Assembly (NCBI GenBank): GCA_052180195.1
Contig: CP197469.1
Strand: one strand, 5' to 3'
Length of the DNA: 64,000 nt
DNA from: Gottfriedia sp002574545
GTDB taxonomy: Bacteria; Bacillota; Bacilli; Bacillales; Bacillaceae_G
Each line of letters begins with the position of its first letter. Position 1 is the first letter of the stretch. Shown piece after piece: positions 1 through 8,769 of the stretch. The translations under genes and the position numbers were made by a program. The notes under the pieces are model-generated. The model ran no database searches. It saw only the letters and a list, made by a program, of their open reading frames with translations, and was not told the origin of the DNA.

Positions 1-1
1 A

Positions 2-604
2 AGTATCTCAGCTGGAATTAGTAATCAATTAATTGAAGGAATTTCTGGTCTGATTGCGGTTGTTTTCATGTTAACAGTTGGGTTATGGCTACATAAACAA
101 TCTCGTCAACAAGAATATGGTAGTAAGATGAAGGAAAAAGCAAAAGCTGCAATTGCGGGCGGAGGAATCCTTTCATTAAGCTTACTTTCATTTTTTGCAG
201 TATTTAGAGAAGGTGCCGAAACGGTCGTATTTTATATTGGTATGAGTACTTCAATTACAACAAAAGAATTGCTTACTGGTTTTGCAGGTGGAATCATTTT
301 ACTTGTTATAATTGGAATGTTCATCTTAAAAGGAAGTAAATTTATTCCGTTAAAGCCGTTTTTTACAATTGCAAGTTTATGTATTTATTACTTGACGTTT
401 AAATTCATCGGTCAAAGCATACATGCATTACAAGGAATTGGCTATTTGCCTGATCATATGAGTACTATTTTGCCAACTATACCTAAATTAGGGATTTATC
501 CTTCCCTAGAAAGTATCATCCCACAACTAATTTTAGTATTATTTGTCATTTGGTTGTTTGTTGGTACTAGGATTAAAAACAATAATAAATCAATTGCTGC
601 TTAA
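2..604 (+). CDS. FTR1/EfeU-family iron permease, C-terminal part
   Basis: This is the C-terminal 200 residues of a high-affinity iron permease; the 5' part lies outside the window, and the open frame runs in from the left edge. The polytopic membrane protein moves iron across the cytoplasmic membrane, usually with a ferroxidase partner (EfeO/EfeB in bacteria). The sequence shows a REGAE motif (in FREGAETVVFY), the iron-binding signature of the FTR1 family, followed by about four hydrophobic segments and a short polar tail. A hairpin terminator follows directly, so it ends its transcription unit. Whether efeO/efeB lie upstream cannot be seen. The family call rests on the REGAE motif and membrane pattern. 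Confidence 0.85.
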   Translation, partial: SISAGISNQLIEGISGLIAVVFMLTVGLWLHKQSRQQEYGSKMKEKAKAAIAGGGILSLSLLSFFAVFREGAETVVFYIGMSTSITTKELLTGFAGGIILLVIIGMFILKGSKFIPLKPFFTIASLCIYYLTFKFIGQSIHALQGIGYLPDHMSTILPTIPKLGIYPSLESIIPQLILVLFVIWLFVGTRIKNNNKSIAA

Positions 605-618
605 AAACAGTTTAGGAA

Positions 619-664
619 AACAGACATAATTGTCGTTCAATAAGACAATTACTGTCTGTTTTTT
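619..664 (+). terminator. Rho-independent terminator after the FTR1 gene
   Basis: A 16-bp stem (619-634 with 644-660, one bulged base) with a 9-nt loop is followed by a run of seven or eight T. It lies 15 bp after the permease stop codon. Confidence 0.85.
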
Positions 665-844
665 ATCGTCTTTTCGCTTAGTAAAAGTCTAATCCGGGAG
701 CAGGAATCCATTTTATTAAAAATTGGTAAATTATGAGCTAAAATATTTAAAAATCCGTTTAAAAGAGATAAGATAAGATTATAGAAATATATGGGTTTAA
801 CATAAAAATATTATGTAAACTAGGTAATGTAAGGAGGATTTAAA

Positions 845-1366
845 TTGATACAAAAAGCTACATTTGCAGGTGGTTGTTTTTGGTGTATGGTAACACCGTT
901 TGAAGATTTACCTGGTATACATGGTATTGTTTCAGGTTATATGGGTGGAGATTTAGAAAATCCTACGTATGAACAAGTAAAAAAGGGGACTACTGGACAT
1001 TATGAAGTAGTTCAAATTACGTTTGATGATGAATTATTTTCATACAAAAAACTATTAGAATTATTTTGGCCGCAAATTGATCCAACAGATCCAGACGGTC
1101 AATTCCAAGATAGAGGTTCACAATATCGAGCTGCAATCTTTGTTCATAATGATTCACAACTGAAGGAAGCAATGGAATCAAAAGAAAAATTAATTGAAAG
1201 TAATATTTTTAAGAAACCGATTGTAACCGAAATATTAGAAGCAACTACTTTTTATGAGGCTGAAGAATATCACCAAGACTATCATAAAAAAAATCCAAAA
1301 CATTATAAAGAAGACCGAGCGATGTCTGGGAGAGACGAATTTATTGAACTAAATTGGAAGAAGTAG
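845..1366 (+). CDS. msrA: Peptide-methionine (S)-S-oxide reductase MsrA
   Basis: MsrA reduces the S-epimer of methionine sulfoxide in proteins and free methionine, repairing oxidative damage in the cytoplasm. The 173-aa product is of normal length and has the catalytic motif GGCFWCM near residue 10 with the nucleophilic Cys. Further family motifs are SGYMGG, the GHYEVVQITFD stretch and the C-terminal EYHQDYHKKNP segment. Translation starts at TTG, 7 nt after a strong AAGGAGG (831-837). No msrB is fused or adjacent, so the R-epimer must be handled elsewhere. The gene is monocistronic, with terminators before and after it. Confidence 0.96.
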   Translation: MIQKATFAGGCFWCMVTPFEDLPGIHGIVSGYMGGDLENPTYEQVKKGTTGHYEVVQITFDDELFSYKKLLELFWPQIDPTDPDGQFQDRGSQYRAAIFVHNDSQLKEAMESKEKLIESNIFKKPIVTEILEATTFYEAEEYHQDYHKKNPKHYKEDRAMSGRDEFIELNWKK

Positions 1367-1377
1367 GCAAGAAAAGC

Positions 1378-1410
1378 AATAGAAGCTCCATTAGAGCTTC
1401 TATTATTTTT
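1378..1410 (+). terminator. Terminator of msrA
   Basis: A perfect 11-bp stem (1378-1388 with 1394-1404), a 5-nt loop and a T-run at 1406-1410, starting 12 bp after the stop codon. Confidence 0.85.
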
Positions 1411-1483
1411 AATGGAGGATAAGAATAGTTATCTTTTCTAAAAAAAGTCAATACGTAGATCTGCTCTCGAATGGAGGTAAACT

Positions 1484-2923
1484 GTGGAAACAAATCGAAG
1501 ACTAGTGACAATCGGGTTGTTGGTAGCTGTTACATTGTCTGCGATTGAAGGGACGATTATTACAACTGCCACACCTACCATTACTACAGAATTATCTGGT
1601 GTTAAGTTGATGAGTTGGATTTTTGCAGCTTATATGTTGGCAATGACTGTAACGACACCAATTTATGGGAAGCTATCGGATTTATATGGTCGCAAAAACT
1701 TATTAATGTTTGGCATTATTTTATTTATTTTAGGTTCAGTTTTATGTGGTTTTTCACAAAATATGGGTCAATTAATTTTATTTCGTACCATTCAAGGGCT
1801 AGGAGCTGGAGCTGCATTACCTTTAACGATGACGGTAATAAGTGATCTATATCCATACCAAGAAAGGGCTAAAGTGCAAGGCTATATAAGTGCCGTATGG
1901 GCAGTTTCAAGCGTAATTGGTCCTTTAGTTGGAGGTTTTTTTGTAGACTTCATTTCTTGGCGTTTTATCTTTTTTATTAATTTTCCATTCGGAATTCTCT
2001 CTGTTATTCTATTTTGGAAATATTATCATCAAAAAATTGACCGCAAAAATACAATTTCAATTGATTATTTAGGATCCATTCTATTTATATTAAGTACTTT
2101 ATCTGCATTATATGCTTTAGTAGTAGGTGGAGAGCAACATAACTGGACTTCTCCAAATTTATTATTTCTTTTTGCATTTGCAATCATTTTGTTTGGGTTA
2201 TTTCTTTTTGTTGAAACAAGAGCAAAGGAACCATTATTACCACTTTCATTATTCAAAATCCGTCATTTAGTTGTTACATATGCAGCAATGTTTATTGCAC
2301 ATGCACTTCTAATATCGATTGAGGTGTATTTACCAGTTTATAATCAAAGTGTGTTTGGATTAAGTGCGACACAATCAGGTTTAATGTTAATTCCTTTATC
2401 ATTCGCTTGGACATTAGGCTCTTTTTTATCTGGTCGTCTCATTAAGAAAATGAAAGCAAAAAATATGATTCTATTAGGCGCATTCTTATGTATTATCGGT
2501 GCATTTGGGATGAATTTTTTCCATGATTCAACATTACTAATTTATCCATTTAATGCATTTTTAGGTCTTGGCTTCGGATTATCTTTTCCAATTTATATGA
2601 TCCTAATTTCATCAGCTGTAGAGATGAACCAACGGGGTATTGCAATTGCTGCAAATTCCTTTTTAAATACTTTTTCGCAAACAATTACAGTTGCTGTGTT
2701 AGGAACCATTTTTACAATTAAGGTATCTGAAGTATTGAATGGTCAAAAATTAGTTCTAAGTGCTCATAATCAAGTCAATCATCTTTCAACAGTAAAAGCT
2801 GTAACTACCGGTTTTGAAATCATCACTTTATTTATGGCAGTATTTAGTATAATTACGTTTATTTTCGTCTTATTTTTACCTTCTGAACAATCTGAAGAAA
2901 AAAAGGTTGATATAGCACACTAA
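1484..2923 (+). CDS. MFS drug exporter, DHA2 (EmrB/QacA) type
   Basis: A 479-aa integral membrane protein with about 14 hydrophobic helices, the DHA2 layout of proton-driven drug efflux pumps. Visible motifs are antiporter motif A (GKLSDLYGRKN) after helix 2 and a motif-C-like stretch, SSVIGPLVGGFF, in helix 5. The start is GTG at 1484 behind ATGGAGG (1471-1477). The next gene, a RarD-type transporter, begins 25 bp downstream and a deacylase gene 21-36 bp after that, with no terminator between, so the three are probably one operon. The substrate cannot be read from sequence; multidrug or antibiotic export is the family expectation. Confidence 0.88.
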   Translation: METNRRLVTIGLLVAVTLSAIEGTIITTATPTITTELSGVKLMSWIFAAYMLAMTVTTPIYGKLSDLYGRKNLLMFGIILFILGSVLCGFSQNMGQLILFRTIQGLGAGAALPLTMTVISDLYPYQERAKVQGYISAVWAVSSVIGPLVGGFFVDFISWRFIFFINFPFGILSVILFWKYYHQKIDRKNTISIDYLGSILFILSTLSALYALVVGGEQHNWTSPNLLFLFAFAIILFGLFLFVETRAKEPLLPLSLFKIRHLVVTYAAMFIAHALLISIEVYLPVYNQSVFGLSATQSGLMLIPLSFAWTLGSFLSGRLIKKMKAKNMILLGAFLCIIGAFGMNFFHDSTLLIYPFNAFLGLGFGLSFPIYMILISSAVEMNQRGIAIAANSFLNTFSQTITVAVLGTIFTIKVSEVLNGQKLVLSAHNQVNHLSTVKAVTTGFEIITLFMAVFSIITFIFVLFLPSEQSEEKKVDIAH

Positions 2924-2948
2924 TATAGAAAAAGAAAGCTGGGAGAGA

Positions 2949-3884
2949 ATGAATAACACACTTAAAGGGATTTTATACGGTGTTCTTGCATATGTAGTAT
3001 GGGGTGTCTTACCGATATATTGGAAACTAATTCAAGATATTTCTCCTTTTGAAATATTAACACATCGTATTATCTGGTCTTTTGTTACGTTAATACTTTT
3101 CATTCTTCTTTCAAAAAAATTAAAGCAATTTAATATTACTTGGAAGCAAGTTGTAGGTAATAAAAAAGTATTCGTTTCAATGATTGCTATTTCACTATTA
3201 ATTAGTTCTAATTGGCTAATTTATATTTGGGCGGTCAATTCAAATCATATTCTTGATGCAAGTTTAGGCTATTATATTAATCCATTAGTTAGTATTATAC
3301 TTGGTGTAATTGTATTGAAAGAGTCATTGTCAATTTGGCAAATCGTTTCAGTTTGTTTAGCAACAATAGGTGTAGGCTATTTAACAATCATGTCAGGTAC
3401 ATTACCAATCGTAGCAATCCTATTATCTTTAACATTTGCCTTTTATGGATTATTAAAAAAGATTTTAAAGATTGATTCTTTTTTAAGTCTTACAATAGAG
3501 ACGTTATTAATTTTTCCAGTCGCCTTACTATATTTTGCTTTTCTAGCTTATAAAGGCCAAGCAGGTCTTGTACAAAGTGCACCAATTGAGCAATTATTAA
3601 TAGTAGGTGCAGGGTTAGTAACAATTATACCTTTATTATTTTTCGGTAAAGCAGCACAATTAATTCCGTATACATATGTTGGATTTTTGCAATTTATATC
3701 ACCAACAATTAGTTTATTAATAGGGGTTTTATTATACGATGAAAGTTTCTCAAAGAAAGATTTTATTTCATTTTCATTTATATGGTTAGCTTGTGTCGTG
3801 TTTGCTGTTTCAACTACACCGTTTATGAAATCCATTGAACAAAAACTTAAAAATCGAAATAAGAAGCAATCAATATCTGCTTAA
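2949..3884 (+). CDS. rarD: RarD-like EamA/DMT transporter
   Basis: A 311-aa membrane protein with about ten hydrophobic segments in two EamA repeats. The opening GILYGVLAYVVWGVLPIYWK and the following LTHRIIWSF stretch are typical of the RarD (chloramphenicol-sensitivity) subgroup of drug/metabolite transporters. The natural substrate of RarD proteins is not established. The ATG follows GGGAGAG at 2941-2947. It lies 25 bp after the DHA2 exporter and is probably co-transcribed with it and with the downstream tRNA-editing gene. The symbol is used by family resemblance only. Confidence 0.82.
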   Translation: MNNTLKGILYGVLAYVVWGVLPIYWKLIQDISPFEILTHRIIWSFVTLILFILLSKKLKQFNITWKQVVGNKKVFVSMIAISLLISSNWLIYIWAVNSNHILDASLGYYINPLVSIILGVIVLKESLSIWQIVSVCLATIGVGYLTIMSGTLPIVAILLSLTFAFYGLLKKILKIDSFLSLTIETLLIFPVALLYFAFLAYKGQAGLVQSAPIEQLLIVGAGLVTIIPLLFFGKAAQLIPYTYVGFLQFISPTISLLIGVLLYDESFSKKDFISFSFIWLACVVFAVSTTPFMKSIEQKLKNRNKKQSISA

Positions 3885-3920
3885 AATAATCTTAATTTTG
3901 TAGCTTTGAAAGGAGTAAAA

Positions 3921-4397
3921 ATGGCTGTAAGTAAAACAAATGCAATGAGAATGTTAGATTCAAAAAAAATTAACTATACAACTTTAAATTATGAATCAAA
4001 TGATGGAAAGATTGATGGTGTTTCCGTAGCAAATAAAATAAATAAAGATCCTGAATTAGTCTATAAAACACTAGTATCAATCAGTCAATCCAAGGCGATT
4101 TATGTATTTGTCATACCAGTTGAAAAAGAATTAGATTTGAAATTAGCCGCAAAAGCTGCTGGAGAGAAGAAAGTTGAATTATTACCAGTAAAAGACCTTT
4201 TAGCAAGTACAGGATATGTAAGAGGTGGTTGTTCACCAATCGGAATGAAAAAACAATACCCTACTTTTATCGAAGAATCTGTAAATAATTTAGAAGAGAT
4301 TATTGTTAGCGGTGGAAAAATAGGTATACAACTTCAATTGAATGCAAAAGATTTAATACAAACAACTCGTAGTAAAATAGCAAAAATTTCAAAATAA
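3921..4397 (+). CDS. ybaK: Cys-tRNA(Pro)/Cys-tRNA deacylase, YbaK/EbsC family
   Basis: A single-domain trans-editing enzyme that hydrolyses wrongly charged aminoacyl-tRNA (Cys-tRNA(Pro) in characterised YbaK proteins). The 158-aa product matches the family length. It has the catalytic-lysine segment DPELVYKTLV, the stretch LAAKAAGEKKVELLP, the GYVRGGCSPIGMKKQYPTFI block and the closing LNAKDLIQ. ATG at 3921 is chosen over an upstream in-frame TTG because AAAGGAG (3909-3915) is correctly spaced only for this ATG. It probably belongs to the operon of the two transporters before it. A second trans-editing factor (AlaX type) lies 3 kb away. Confidence 0.92.
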   Translation: MAVSKTNAMRMLDSKKINYTTLNYESNDGKIDGVSVANKINKDPELVYKTLVSISQSKAIYVFVIPVEKELDLKLAAKAAGEKKVELLPVKDLLASTGYVRGGCSPIGMKKQYPTFIEESVNNLEEIIVSGGKIGIQLQLNAKDLIQTTRSKIAKISK

Positions 4398-4419
4398 ACG
4401 AGTGTTATGAGGGATCCAA

Positions 4420-4680
4420 ATGGTAGGGTATTTTCTATTTTATTTAGTAATCGTTAACATTGTTTCATTCGCAATTATGGGAATCGATAAGTCACGTGCA
4501 AAAAGAAAAGCTTGGAGAATTCCTGAACGTATATTATTTCTATTCGCAATTATCGGTGGAACGATTGGTTCTATTTTAGGAATGTATTATTTTAAACATA
4601 AAACAAAGCATCCAAAATTTGTTTTTGGTTATTGGATCATCCTATTTATCCAATTTGTTATCTATTTTTTCTTCCTATAA
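4420..4680 (+). CDS. DUF1294-family small membrane protein
   Basis: An 86-aa protein with three hydrophobic segments and the conserved core MGIDKSRAKRKAWRIPE followed by GGTIGSILGMYYFKHKTKH and a final membrane helix; these match the DUF1294 family (YsdA-like). Function is unknown. ATG at 4420 follows a weak GAGGGAT site, 23 bp after the deacylase gene, so it may be the last gene of that operon. A 16-base palindrome (4674-4689) overlaps the stop codon but lacks a T-run. Confidence 0.8.
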   Translation: MVGYFLFYLVIVNIVSFAIMGIDKSRAKRKAWRIPERILFLFAIIGGTIGSILGMYYFKHKTKHPKFVFGYWIILFIQFVIYFFFL

Positions 4681-4746
4681 TTTTATAGGATAGACTTTCC
4701 TTAATTGTATAAAATATTTTTATGACAAATTAAGGAGGCGAAAGAA

Positions 4747-4848
4747 ATGGGACGTGGAAATGGTGGAAGAAAAAATAACGCCGGTCAAAGACAACCAAAC
4801 TACGAAGATAAATCAAATTTATCTGAATCAAAAAAAGCACAAAAGTAA
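4747..4848 (+). CDS. 33-aa basic Gly/Asn/Lys-rich peptide
   Basis: ATG follows an excellent AAGGAGG (4732-4738) and opens a 33-codon frame beginning MGRGNGGRKNNAGQ and ending SESKKAQK. The product is hydrophilic, basic, and free of cysteine and hydrophobic stretches, a composition like that of the minor small acid-soluble spore proteins (SspN/SspO/SspL type). I cannot match it to one of them. A weak hairpin (4856-4884) follows. The ribosome binding site is the main evidence that it is a gene. A spore or ribosome-associated role is inference only. Confidence 0.55.
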   Translation: MGRGNGGRKNNAGQRQPNYEDKSNLSESKKAQK

Positions 4849-4910
4849 AAAAGTTAGCCTGTGATCATTTGGTTGATACAGGCTTTCTTATTGGAAATGG
4901 GGAATATAAA

Positions 4911-5210
4911 ATGCAAAACGAATGGTTTTCAAGAATAAAAGGAATAGGCATCGATGAAGTCTCAAATGAAAATATGACAATCTATTTTATTAAAGAAGAC
5001 GAATTAAATGAAGCTAAAAAGGACTTAAGTAAAAAAATACAATGGCCAGAAAATTGGTTAATAATTGGTTTTGATGACGAAACGGATGATGTGATCTTTA
5101 TCAATGAGGAAACAGGGGAAGTATGTACAGCCTATGAATTTGAACGAAAATGGGAAGTCGTTACACTGTATTCAAGTTTGAATGAATTTTTAGCTGCATA
5201 TGGATATTGA
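4911..5210 (+). CDS. Small acidic protein, possibly SUKH/SMI1-like
   Basis: A 99-aa soluble, acidic protein. ATG at 4911 follows GGGGA (4898-4902); a longer in-frame TTG start would lie inside the preceding hairpin. The middle, WPENWLIIGFDDETDDVIFIN, and the end, SLNEFLAAYGY, recall the SMI1/KNR4 (SUKH) fold of immunity and binding proteins, but the protein is shorter than most members and the match is by eye. No toxin gene lies next to it. Function unknown. Confidence 0.55.
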   Translation: MQNEWFSRIKGIGIDEVSNENMTIYFIKEDELNEAKKDLSKKIQWPENWLIIGFDDETDDVIFINEETGEVCTAYEFERKWEVVTLYSSLNEFLAAYGY

Positions 5211-5270
5211 TTAACAAGGGTGTTCCATTCTTATATGGGATCTCTTTTTTGTTTGTAGTTAAGTAAATAG

Positions 5271-5314
5271 TAATGAAAAAGAGGCTCCTCTTTTGAGACA
5301 GCCTCTTTTCATTA
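5271..5314 (-). terminator. Terminator of the MFS gene at 5312-6532 (bidirectional)
   Basis: A 15-bp stem (5271-5286 with 5300-5314) overlaps the minus-strand stop codon, with T-rich sequence on the minus-strand side and A/T flanks both ways. Its loop-side sequence on the minus strand contains GAGGCTGTCTCAAAAGAG, which is also found at the right end of the IS element at 10562. Confidence 0.75.
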
Positions 5315-6532
5315 CATTGATAAATTTTCAGGTTTTTTAACTATTTCATTCGATTTTTTGTCTTTATACAATAATCTAGCAATAATTAAGAGAGAAACCG
5401 TTCCAAAAATTAACACCATATATTGTAACCCAATTGTATCTAAAAATAGTCCTGTACTTAAAAGGACAACTTGAAATGTTACTCTGTCATACATACTTCT
5501 AAATGAGAAAAGTCGACCATGGTATGATTTGTCGATTGAAGTTTGGAAAACAGTAGAACAAACAGGAAAGAAGCAACCAACTGAAAATCCGAAAATTGCA
5601 AATGAGATTAGCGTCATCCAATGATGGTCTGCAAAGAAAAGTGACAGCTGAGCAAGAGCTACTAAAAAAGTTGAAAAGTATAATAATTGCTTATTCGTAT
5701 ACTTTTTTGTTAAGTGTTTAATGACAAATGCTCCTATCATGAACGAGATACCTTCACTTGTATAAATAAGACCTTTTACTGCAGGATCATGCTGAATATC
5801 ACTTATTTCGATTACCATTAAATTAAATCCACCTAAAAAAAGTACTGGCACCAAGTTTAAGATAAATAAATTTAAGATTGTCGGGTTATTTCTTATCAGT
5901 GCGAATATTTCAGTAAATCCTTTATCAGCTTTCGCTTTTTTAGTTTTTTCTACATTCATTGATTTATTGGTTGGTTCTTCAATTCGTAAAAAGAACGTCA
6001 TTAAAAATAAAAATGCATATGCCAACATACTCATTCCATATACATTCGTTAGACTTGTAGATACAACTAAAATACCGCCTATTGAAGTTCCAGCAATTCT
6101 TGATATTGTTGAAATATTCATATGAATCCCATTTAACGTTAATAACTGATCGTTTTTTACAATCATTGGAATAACAGCTTGAAGTGCTGGAAAGTAAAAT
6201 GCAGCAGAAATTTGCAACATTACTAAAAATAAGACCATAAAAATTATACTTTCGTATTGTATTGCAAAAAACATTAGAATTACACTTAAAGTTCGGCCTA
6301 AACCACTAATTAATAAAATCTTTTTCTTTGAATATTGATCAATTAATCTTCCAGCCAAAGGACCAACAAAAACTCCTGCTAATAAACCGAAAAAAAGAAT
6401 TAACGATTTAAAGAAATCAGAAGGTACATGTTTTTGCATAAATTCCAAGTTTCCGATAATTCCGAACCATAGACCTATACCGGCTCCAAATTCACCGAAC
6501 AACACGATCCAAACGTTTCGGTTTTTCCACAT
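5312..6532 (-). CDS. MFS transporter (macrolide/enterobactin-exporter-like)
   Basis: A 406-aa membrane protein with about twelve hydrophobic segments. Motif-A-like GPLAGRLIDQYSKKKILL lies between helices 2 and 3. The layout resembles the MFS branch that includes MefA-like and EntS-like exporters. Start ATG at 6532 is preferred to an upstream in-frame ATG because GGGGAG (6541-6546, minus strand) sits 8 nt before it. The gene stands alone, divergent from a GNAT gene and bounded by a hairpin terminator. Substrate unknown; export of a small hydrophobic compound is the family expectation. Confidence 0.83.
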   Translation of the reverse strand: MWKNRNVWIVLFGEFGAGIGLWFGIIGNLEFMQKHVPSDFFKSLILFFGLLAGVFVGPLAGRLIDQYSKKKILLISGLGRTLSVILMFFAIQYESIIFMVLFLVMLQISAAFYFPALQAVIPMIVKNDQLLTLNGIHMNISTISRIAGTSIGGILVVSTSLTNVYGMSMLAYAFLFLMTFFLRIEEPTNKSMNVEKTKKAKADKGFTEIFALIRNNPTILNLFILNLVPVLFLGGFNLMVIEISDIQHDPAVKGLIYTSEGISFMIGAFVIKHLTKKYTNKQLLYFSTFLVALAQLSLFFADHHWMTLISFAIFGFSVGCFFPVCSTVFQTSIDKSYHGRLFSFRSMYDRVTFQVVLLSTGLFLDTIGLQYMVLIFGTVSLLIIARLLYKDKKSNEIVKKPENLSM

Positions 6533-6886
6533 AAAAATTTCTCCCCATTTACCCATAATATAATTCGACAAAATCTATTATCTCATCAATAGAAAGAAAA
6601 GACTATGTAAAATAGAAATAAAAGTAGAAAAAGTAGAGTATAGGCTTTGATTAATTGAGGATATTAAGTGCTTGTTTTGCTAAATAGCATGGAAGACGAA
6701 CAAAAAGGATTCATATTCTAATAATAGAATTAAATAAATATACTTTTAGATTTAGCCTGAAAGTAAAACTAATATGAAAAGGATAAAAGAGATGAGTTTC
6801 ATATCAGAGAAGACAACAGTGATTTATAAAGAAATGGTTAAATTGAAAACAGTCATATCTAAATATTTTATAGGCGGTGTAAATTT
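6533..6886. other. Divergent intergenic region, no gene recognised
   Basis: 354 bp of AT-rich sequence between the divergent MFS and GNAT genes. It must hold both promoters, but I see no pair of -35/-10 boxes good enough to name. A 38-codon frame at 6774-6890 lacks a ribosome binding site and is not accepted as a gene. Confidence 0.5.
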
Positions 6887-7381
6887 ATGAACAGTAGTCC
6901 AATTGTGAAAGAATACTCTAATGTTTTTCAAGCTCAAGTAGTAGATTTGATTCTTGATATACAGCAGCGGGAATACAATATTAAGATCACCAAGGATGAC
7001 CAGCCTGATTTGTTTACGATAGAAGAATTTTATCAGAATGGAAAAGGGAACTTTTGGGTGGCTCTTTATGGCGAAAAGGTAGTTGGTACGATCAGTCTTT
7101 TAGACATAGGGAATCAACAAGTTGCGTTGAGAAAGATGTTTGTAGACAAAGAATTCAGAGGTGAAAAATATAAAACTGCAAGTCTTTTATTAAATCATGC
7201 TATTAATTGGGCGAAAGAAAAATCAATAAAGGCAATTTATCTTGGAACCACTCCTCAATTTCTAGCAGCTCATCGATTTTATGAAAAAAATGGATTTACA
7301 AGTGTAGAAGTGAACGATTTACCTGAAAATTTTCCAGTGATGAAGGTCGATAAAAAATTTTATAAGTATTCGATTGTATAA
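6887..7381 (+). CDS. GNAT-family N-acetyltransferase
   Basis: A 164-aa GNAT acyltransferase, which moves an acetyl group from acetyl-CoA to an unknown amine. The order is typical: GNFWVALYGEKVVGTISLLDI (beta strands 2-3), VALRKMFVDKEFRGEKYKTASLLLNHAINWA (beta 4 and the acetyl-CoA pyrophosphate loop, here R-G-E-K-Y-K), then AIYLGTTPQFLAAHRFYEKNGF (beta 5 and the AxxFYEKxGF motif). ATG follows AGGCGGTG with 8 nt spacing. It is monocistronic. Substrate not predictable. Confidence 0.88.
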   Translation: MNSSPIVKEYSNVFQAQVVDLILDIQQREYNIKITKDDQPDLFTIEEFYQNGKGNFWVALYGEKVVGTISLLDIGNQQVALRKMFVDKEFRGEKYKTASLLLNHAINWAKEKSIKAIYLGTTPQFLAAHRFYEKNGFTSVEVNDLPENFPVMKVDKKFYKYSIV

Positions 7382-7404
7382 AAATAAATGAATACAAAAA
7401 TAAG

Positions 7405-7447
7405 AAAAGAACAACTGGACCCCAAGCAGTCCGTGTGTTGTTCTTTT
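7405..7447. terminator. Bidirectional terminator between convergent GNAT and alaX genes
   Basis: An 11-bp stem (7405-7415 with 7437-7447) flanked by A-tract and T-tract on the two sides, placed between two convergent genes. Confidence 0.8.
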
Positions 7448-7459
7448 AATTTTGTAGAT

Positions 7460-8644
7460 TTACGCATTTAACTGACTAAGAAGAATATGTTTTAAAGTAT
7501 TTTCAGCTTTGTTTAATTGGATTGAAGTTTCAAAAGTAGCTTGTGCTTGCCCTGCACCGCCGCCTCCTTTTCCTTCAACTTGTTTTAGTAAATTTTTAAT
7601 TAGTTCTCCGCAATGCAGATCATTTTTTAGCTGATTAATAAGCAATAATTTTTGCTCTTTTACACTTGAAAAAACTAGTAATGAAGGTTTTTTTGCTTGA
7701 ATAGCTTTCGCCAGTAACTGTAAGTCTTTAACCGATTCTTCTTCAAAAGTTTTAAAAATGATATCATTCGTTGCATTTAATAGTAATTCGTTAGAAATTG
7801 AGTTAAAGATCGTTTCTTTCATTTTCTCGATCTCTTTTTGCGCTTCTTTTAATTCATACATCGTCGTTTCGACTTTATCTTTAACCTGATCAGTATGTGT
7901 ATTAAATAATTGATTAATATTTGATAATGTTTTACTAGTCTTTTGAATTTCTTCTAGTGCTCTATAGCCACATTTAAAATGAAGTCGAGTAGTTTGTCTT
8001 ACTTTTTCAGTTTTTATTAATTTTATGAATCCTATTTCACCCGTTTGTTTTACATGCGTACCACAACAAGCAGATAAATCTGTATGTAAAATCTCAACAA
8101 TTCGTATGTTGTCTTCAACTTTTGGTAATTTGCGTAGTTGAAGCACATTTAATTCTTCTTTGTCTACGAAGTATGTTTTAATTTCAATATTAGCAAGAAT
8201 CTTCTCATATACTGCTCGCTCAATTTTATTTAATTGTTCAGCTGAAAGAGAAGGTGTATCTAAGTCAATCGTAACTGTCTCTTTTCCTAGATGAAAACTT
8301 ACTGTAGGAATATCATATAGTTCAATAATTGTTGCCGAAAGTAAATGCTGGCCACTATGATGCTGCATATGATCAATTCTTCGATCCCAATTAATTTCAC
8401 ATCTTGCATCAAGTGTCTCCGGTCTTTTATTTAAGACATGGATTACTTCTTCATCCTCTTCTATTAAATCAATAATTTCAATTCCATTAATCGTACCGAA
8501 ATCAGATGGCTGCCCACCACCTTCAGGATAAAATGCAGAATCTTCAAGTTTGATATGAAACAAAGAATCAACTTCTTTAATGTCTGTAATTTTAGTAAAC
8601 CATTTTTTTAAAGAGGGGTGTTCAAAATATAGTTTATTTGCCAT
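7460..8644 (-). CDS. alaX: AlaX-type alanyl-tRNA editing protein (DHHA1 domain)
   Basis: A free-standing editing protein that deacylates mischarged Ser- or Gly-tRNA(Ala). The 394-aa protein has a short OB-like N-terminus with the EGGGQPSD motif, the zinc-binding editing core with HHSGQHLL and the CCGTHVKQTGEIG block, a coiled-coil linker (about 230-280) and a C-terminal DHHA1 domain with the glycine-rich GKGGGGAGQAQA motif. This is the longer AlaX architecture (AlaX-L), with no synthetase catalytic domain. The ATG follows GAGGTAAT on the minus strand. The gene is monocistronic and ends in a shared terminator. Confidence 0.92.
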   Translation of the reverse strand: MANKLYFEHPSLKKWFTKITDIKEVDSLFHIKLEDSAFYPEGGGQPSDFGTINGIEIIDLIEEDEEVIHVLNKRPETLDARCEINWDRRIDHMQHHSGQHLLSATIIELYDIPTVSFHLGKETVTIDLDTPSLSAEQLNKIERAVYEKILANIEIKTYFVDKEELNVLQLRKLPKVEDNIRIVEILHTDLSACCGTHVKQTGEIGFIKLIKTEKVRQTTRLHFKCGYRALEEIQKTSKTLSNINQLFNTHTDQVKDKVETTMYELKEAQKEIEKMKETIFNSISNELLLNATNDIIFKTFEEESVKDLQLLAKAIQAKKPSLLVFSSVKEQKLLLINQLKNDLHCGELIKNLLKQVEGKGGGGAGQAQATFETSIQLNKAENTLKHILLSQLNA

Positions 8645-8769
8645 GATATTACCTCTAATCTTTTAATTTCATTTAGTTGATGTTTATTTAAATTATATAG
8701 AAAGGACATAAAAACTTAAAATAAATTATTTTAATCTTAGCATAATTGACAATTAGACAAATACATTGA

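Noticed and set aside
5222..5250. Hairpin with T-run after the small acidic protein gene
   Set aside because: Stem of six pairs with a wobble and no GC clamp; the stronger hairpin at 5271 is enough.
6774..6890. 38-codon frame overlapping the GNAT start
   Set aside because: No ribosome binding site and no recognisable features; the overlap is likely chance.
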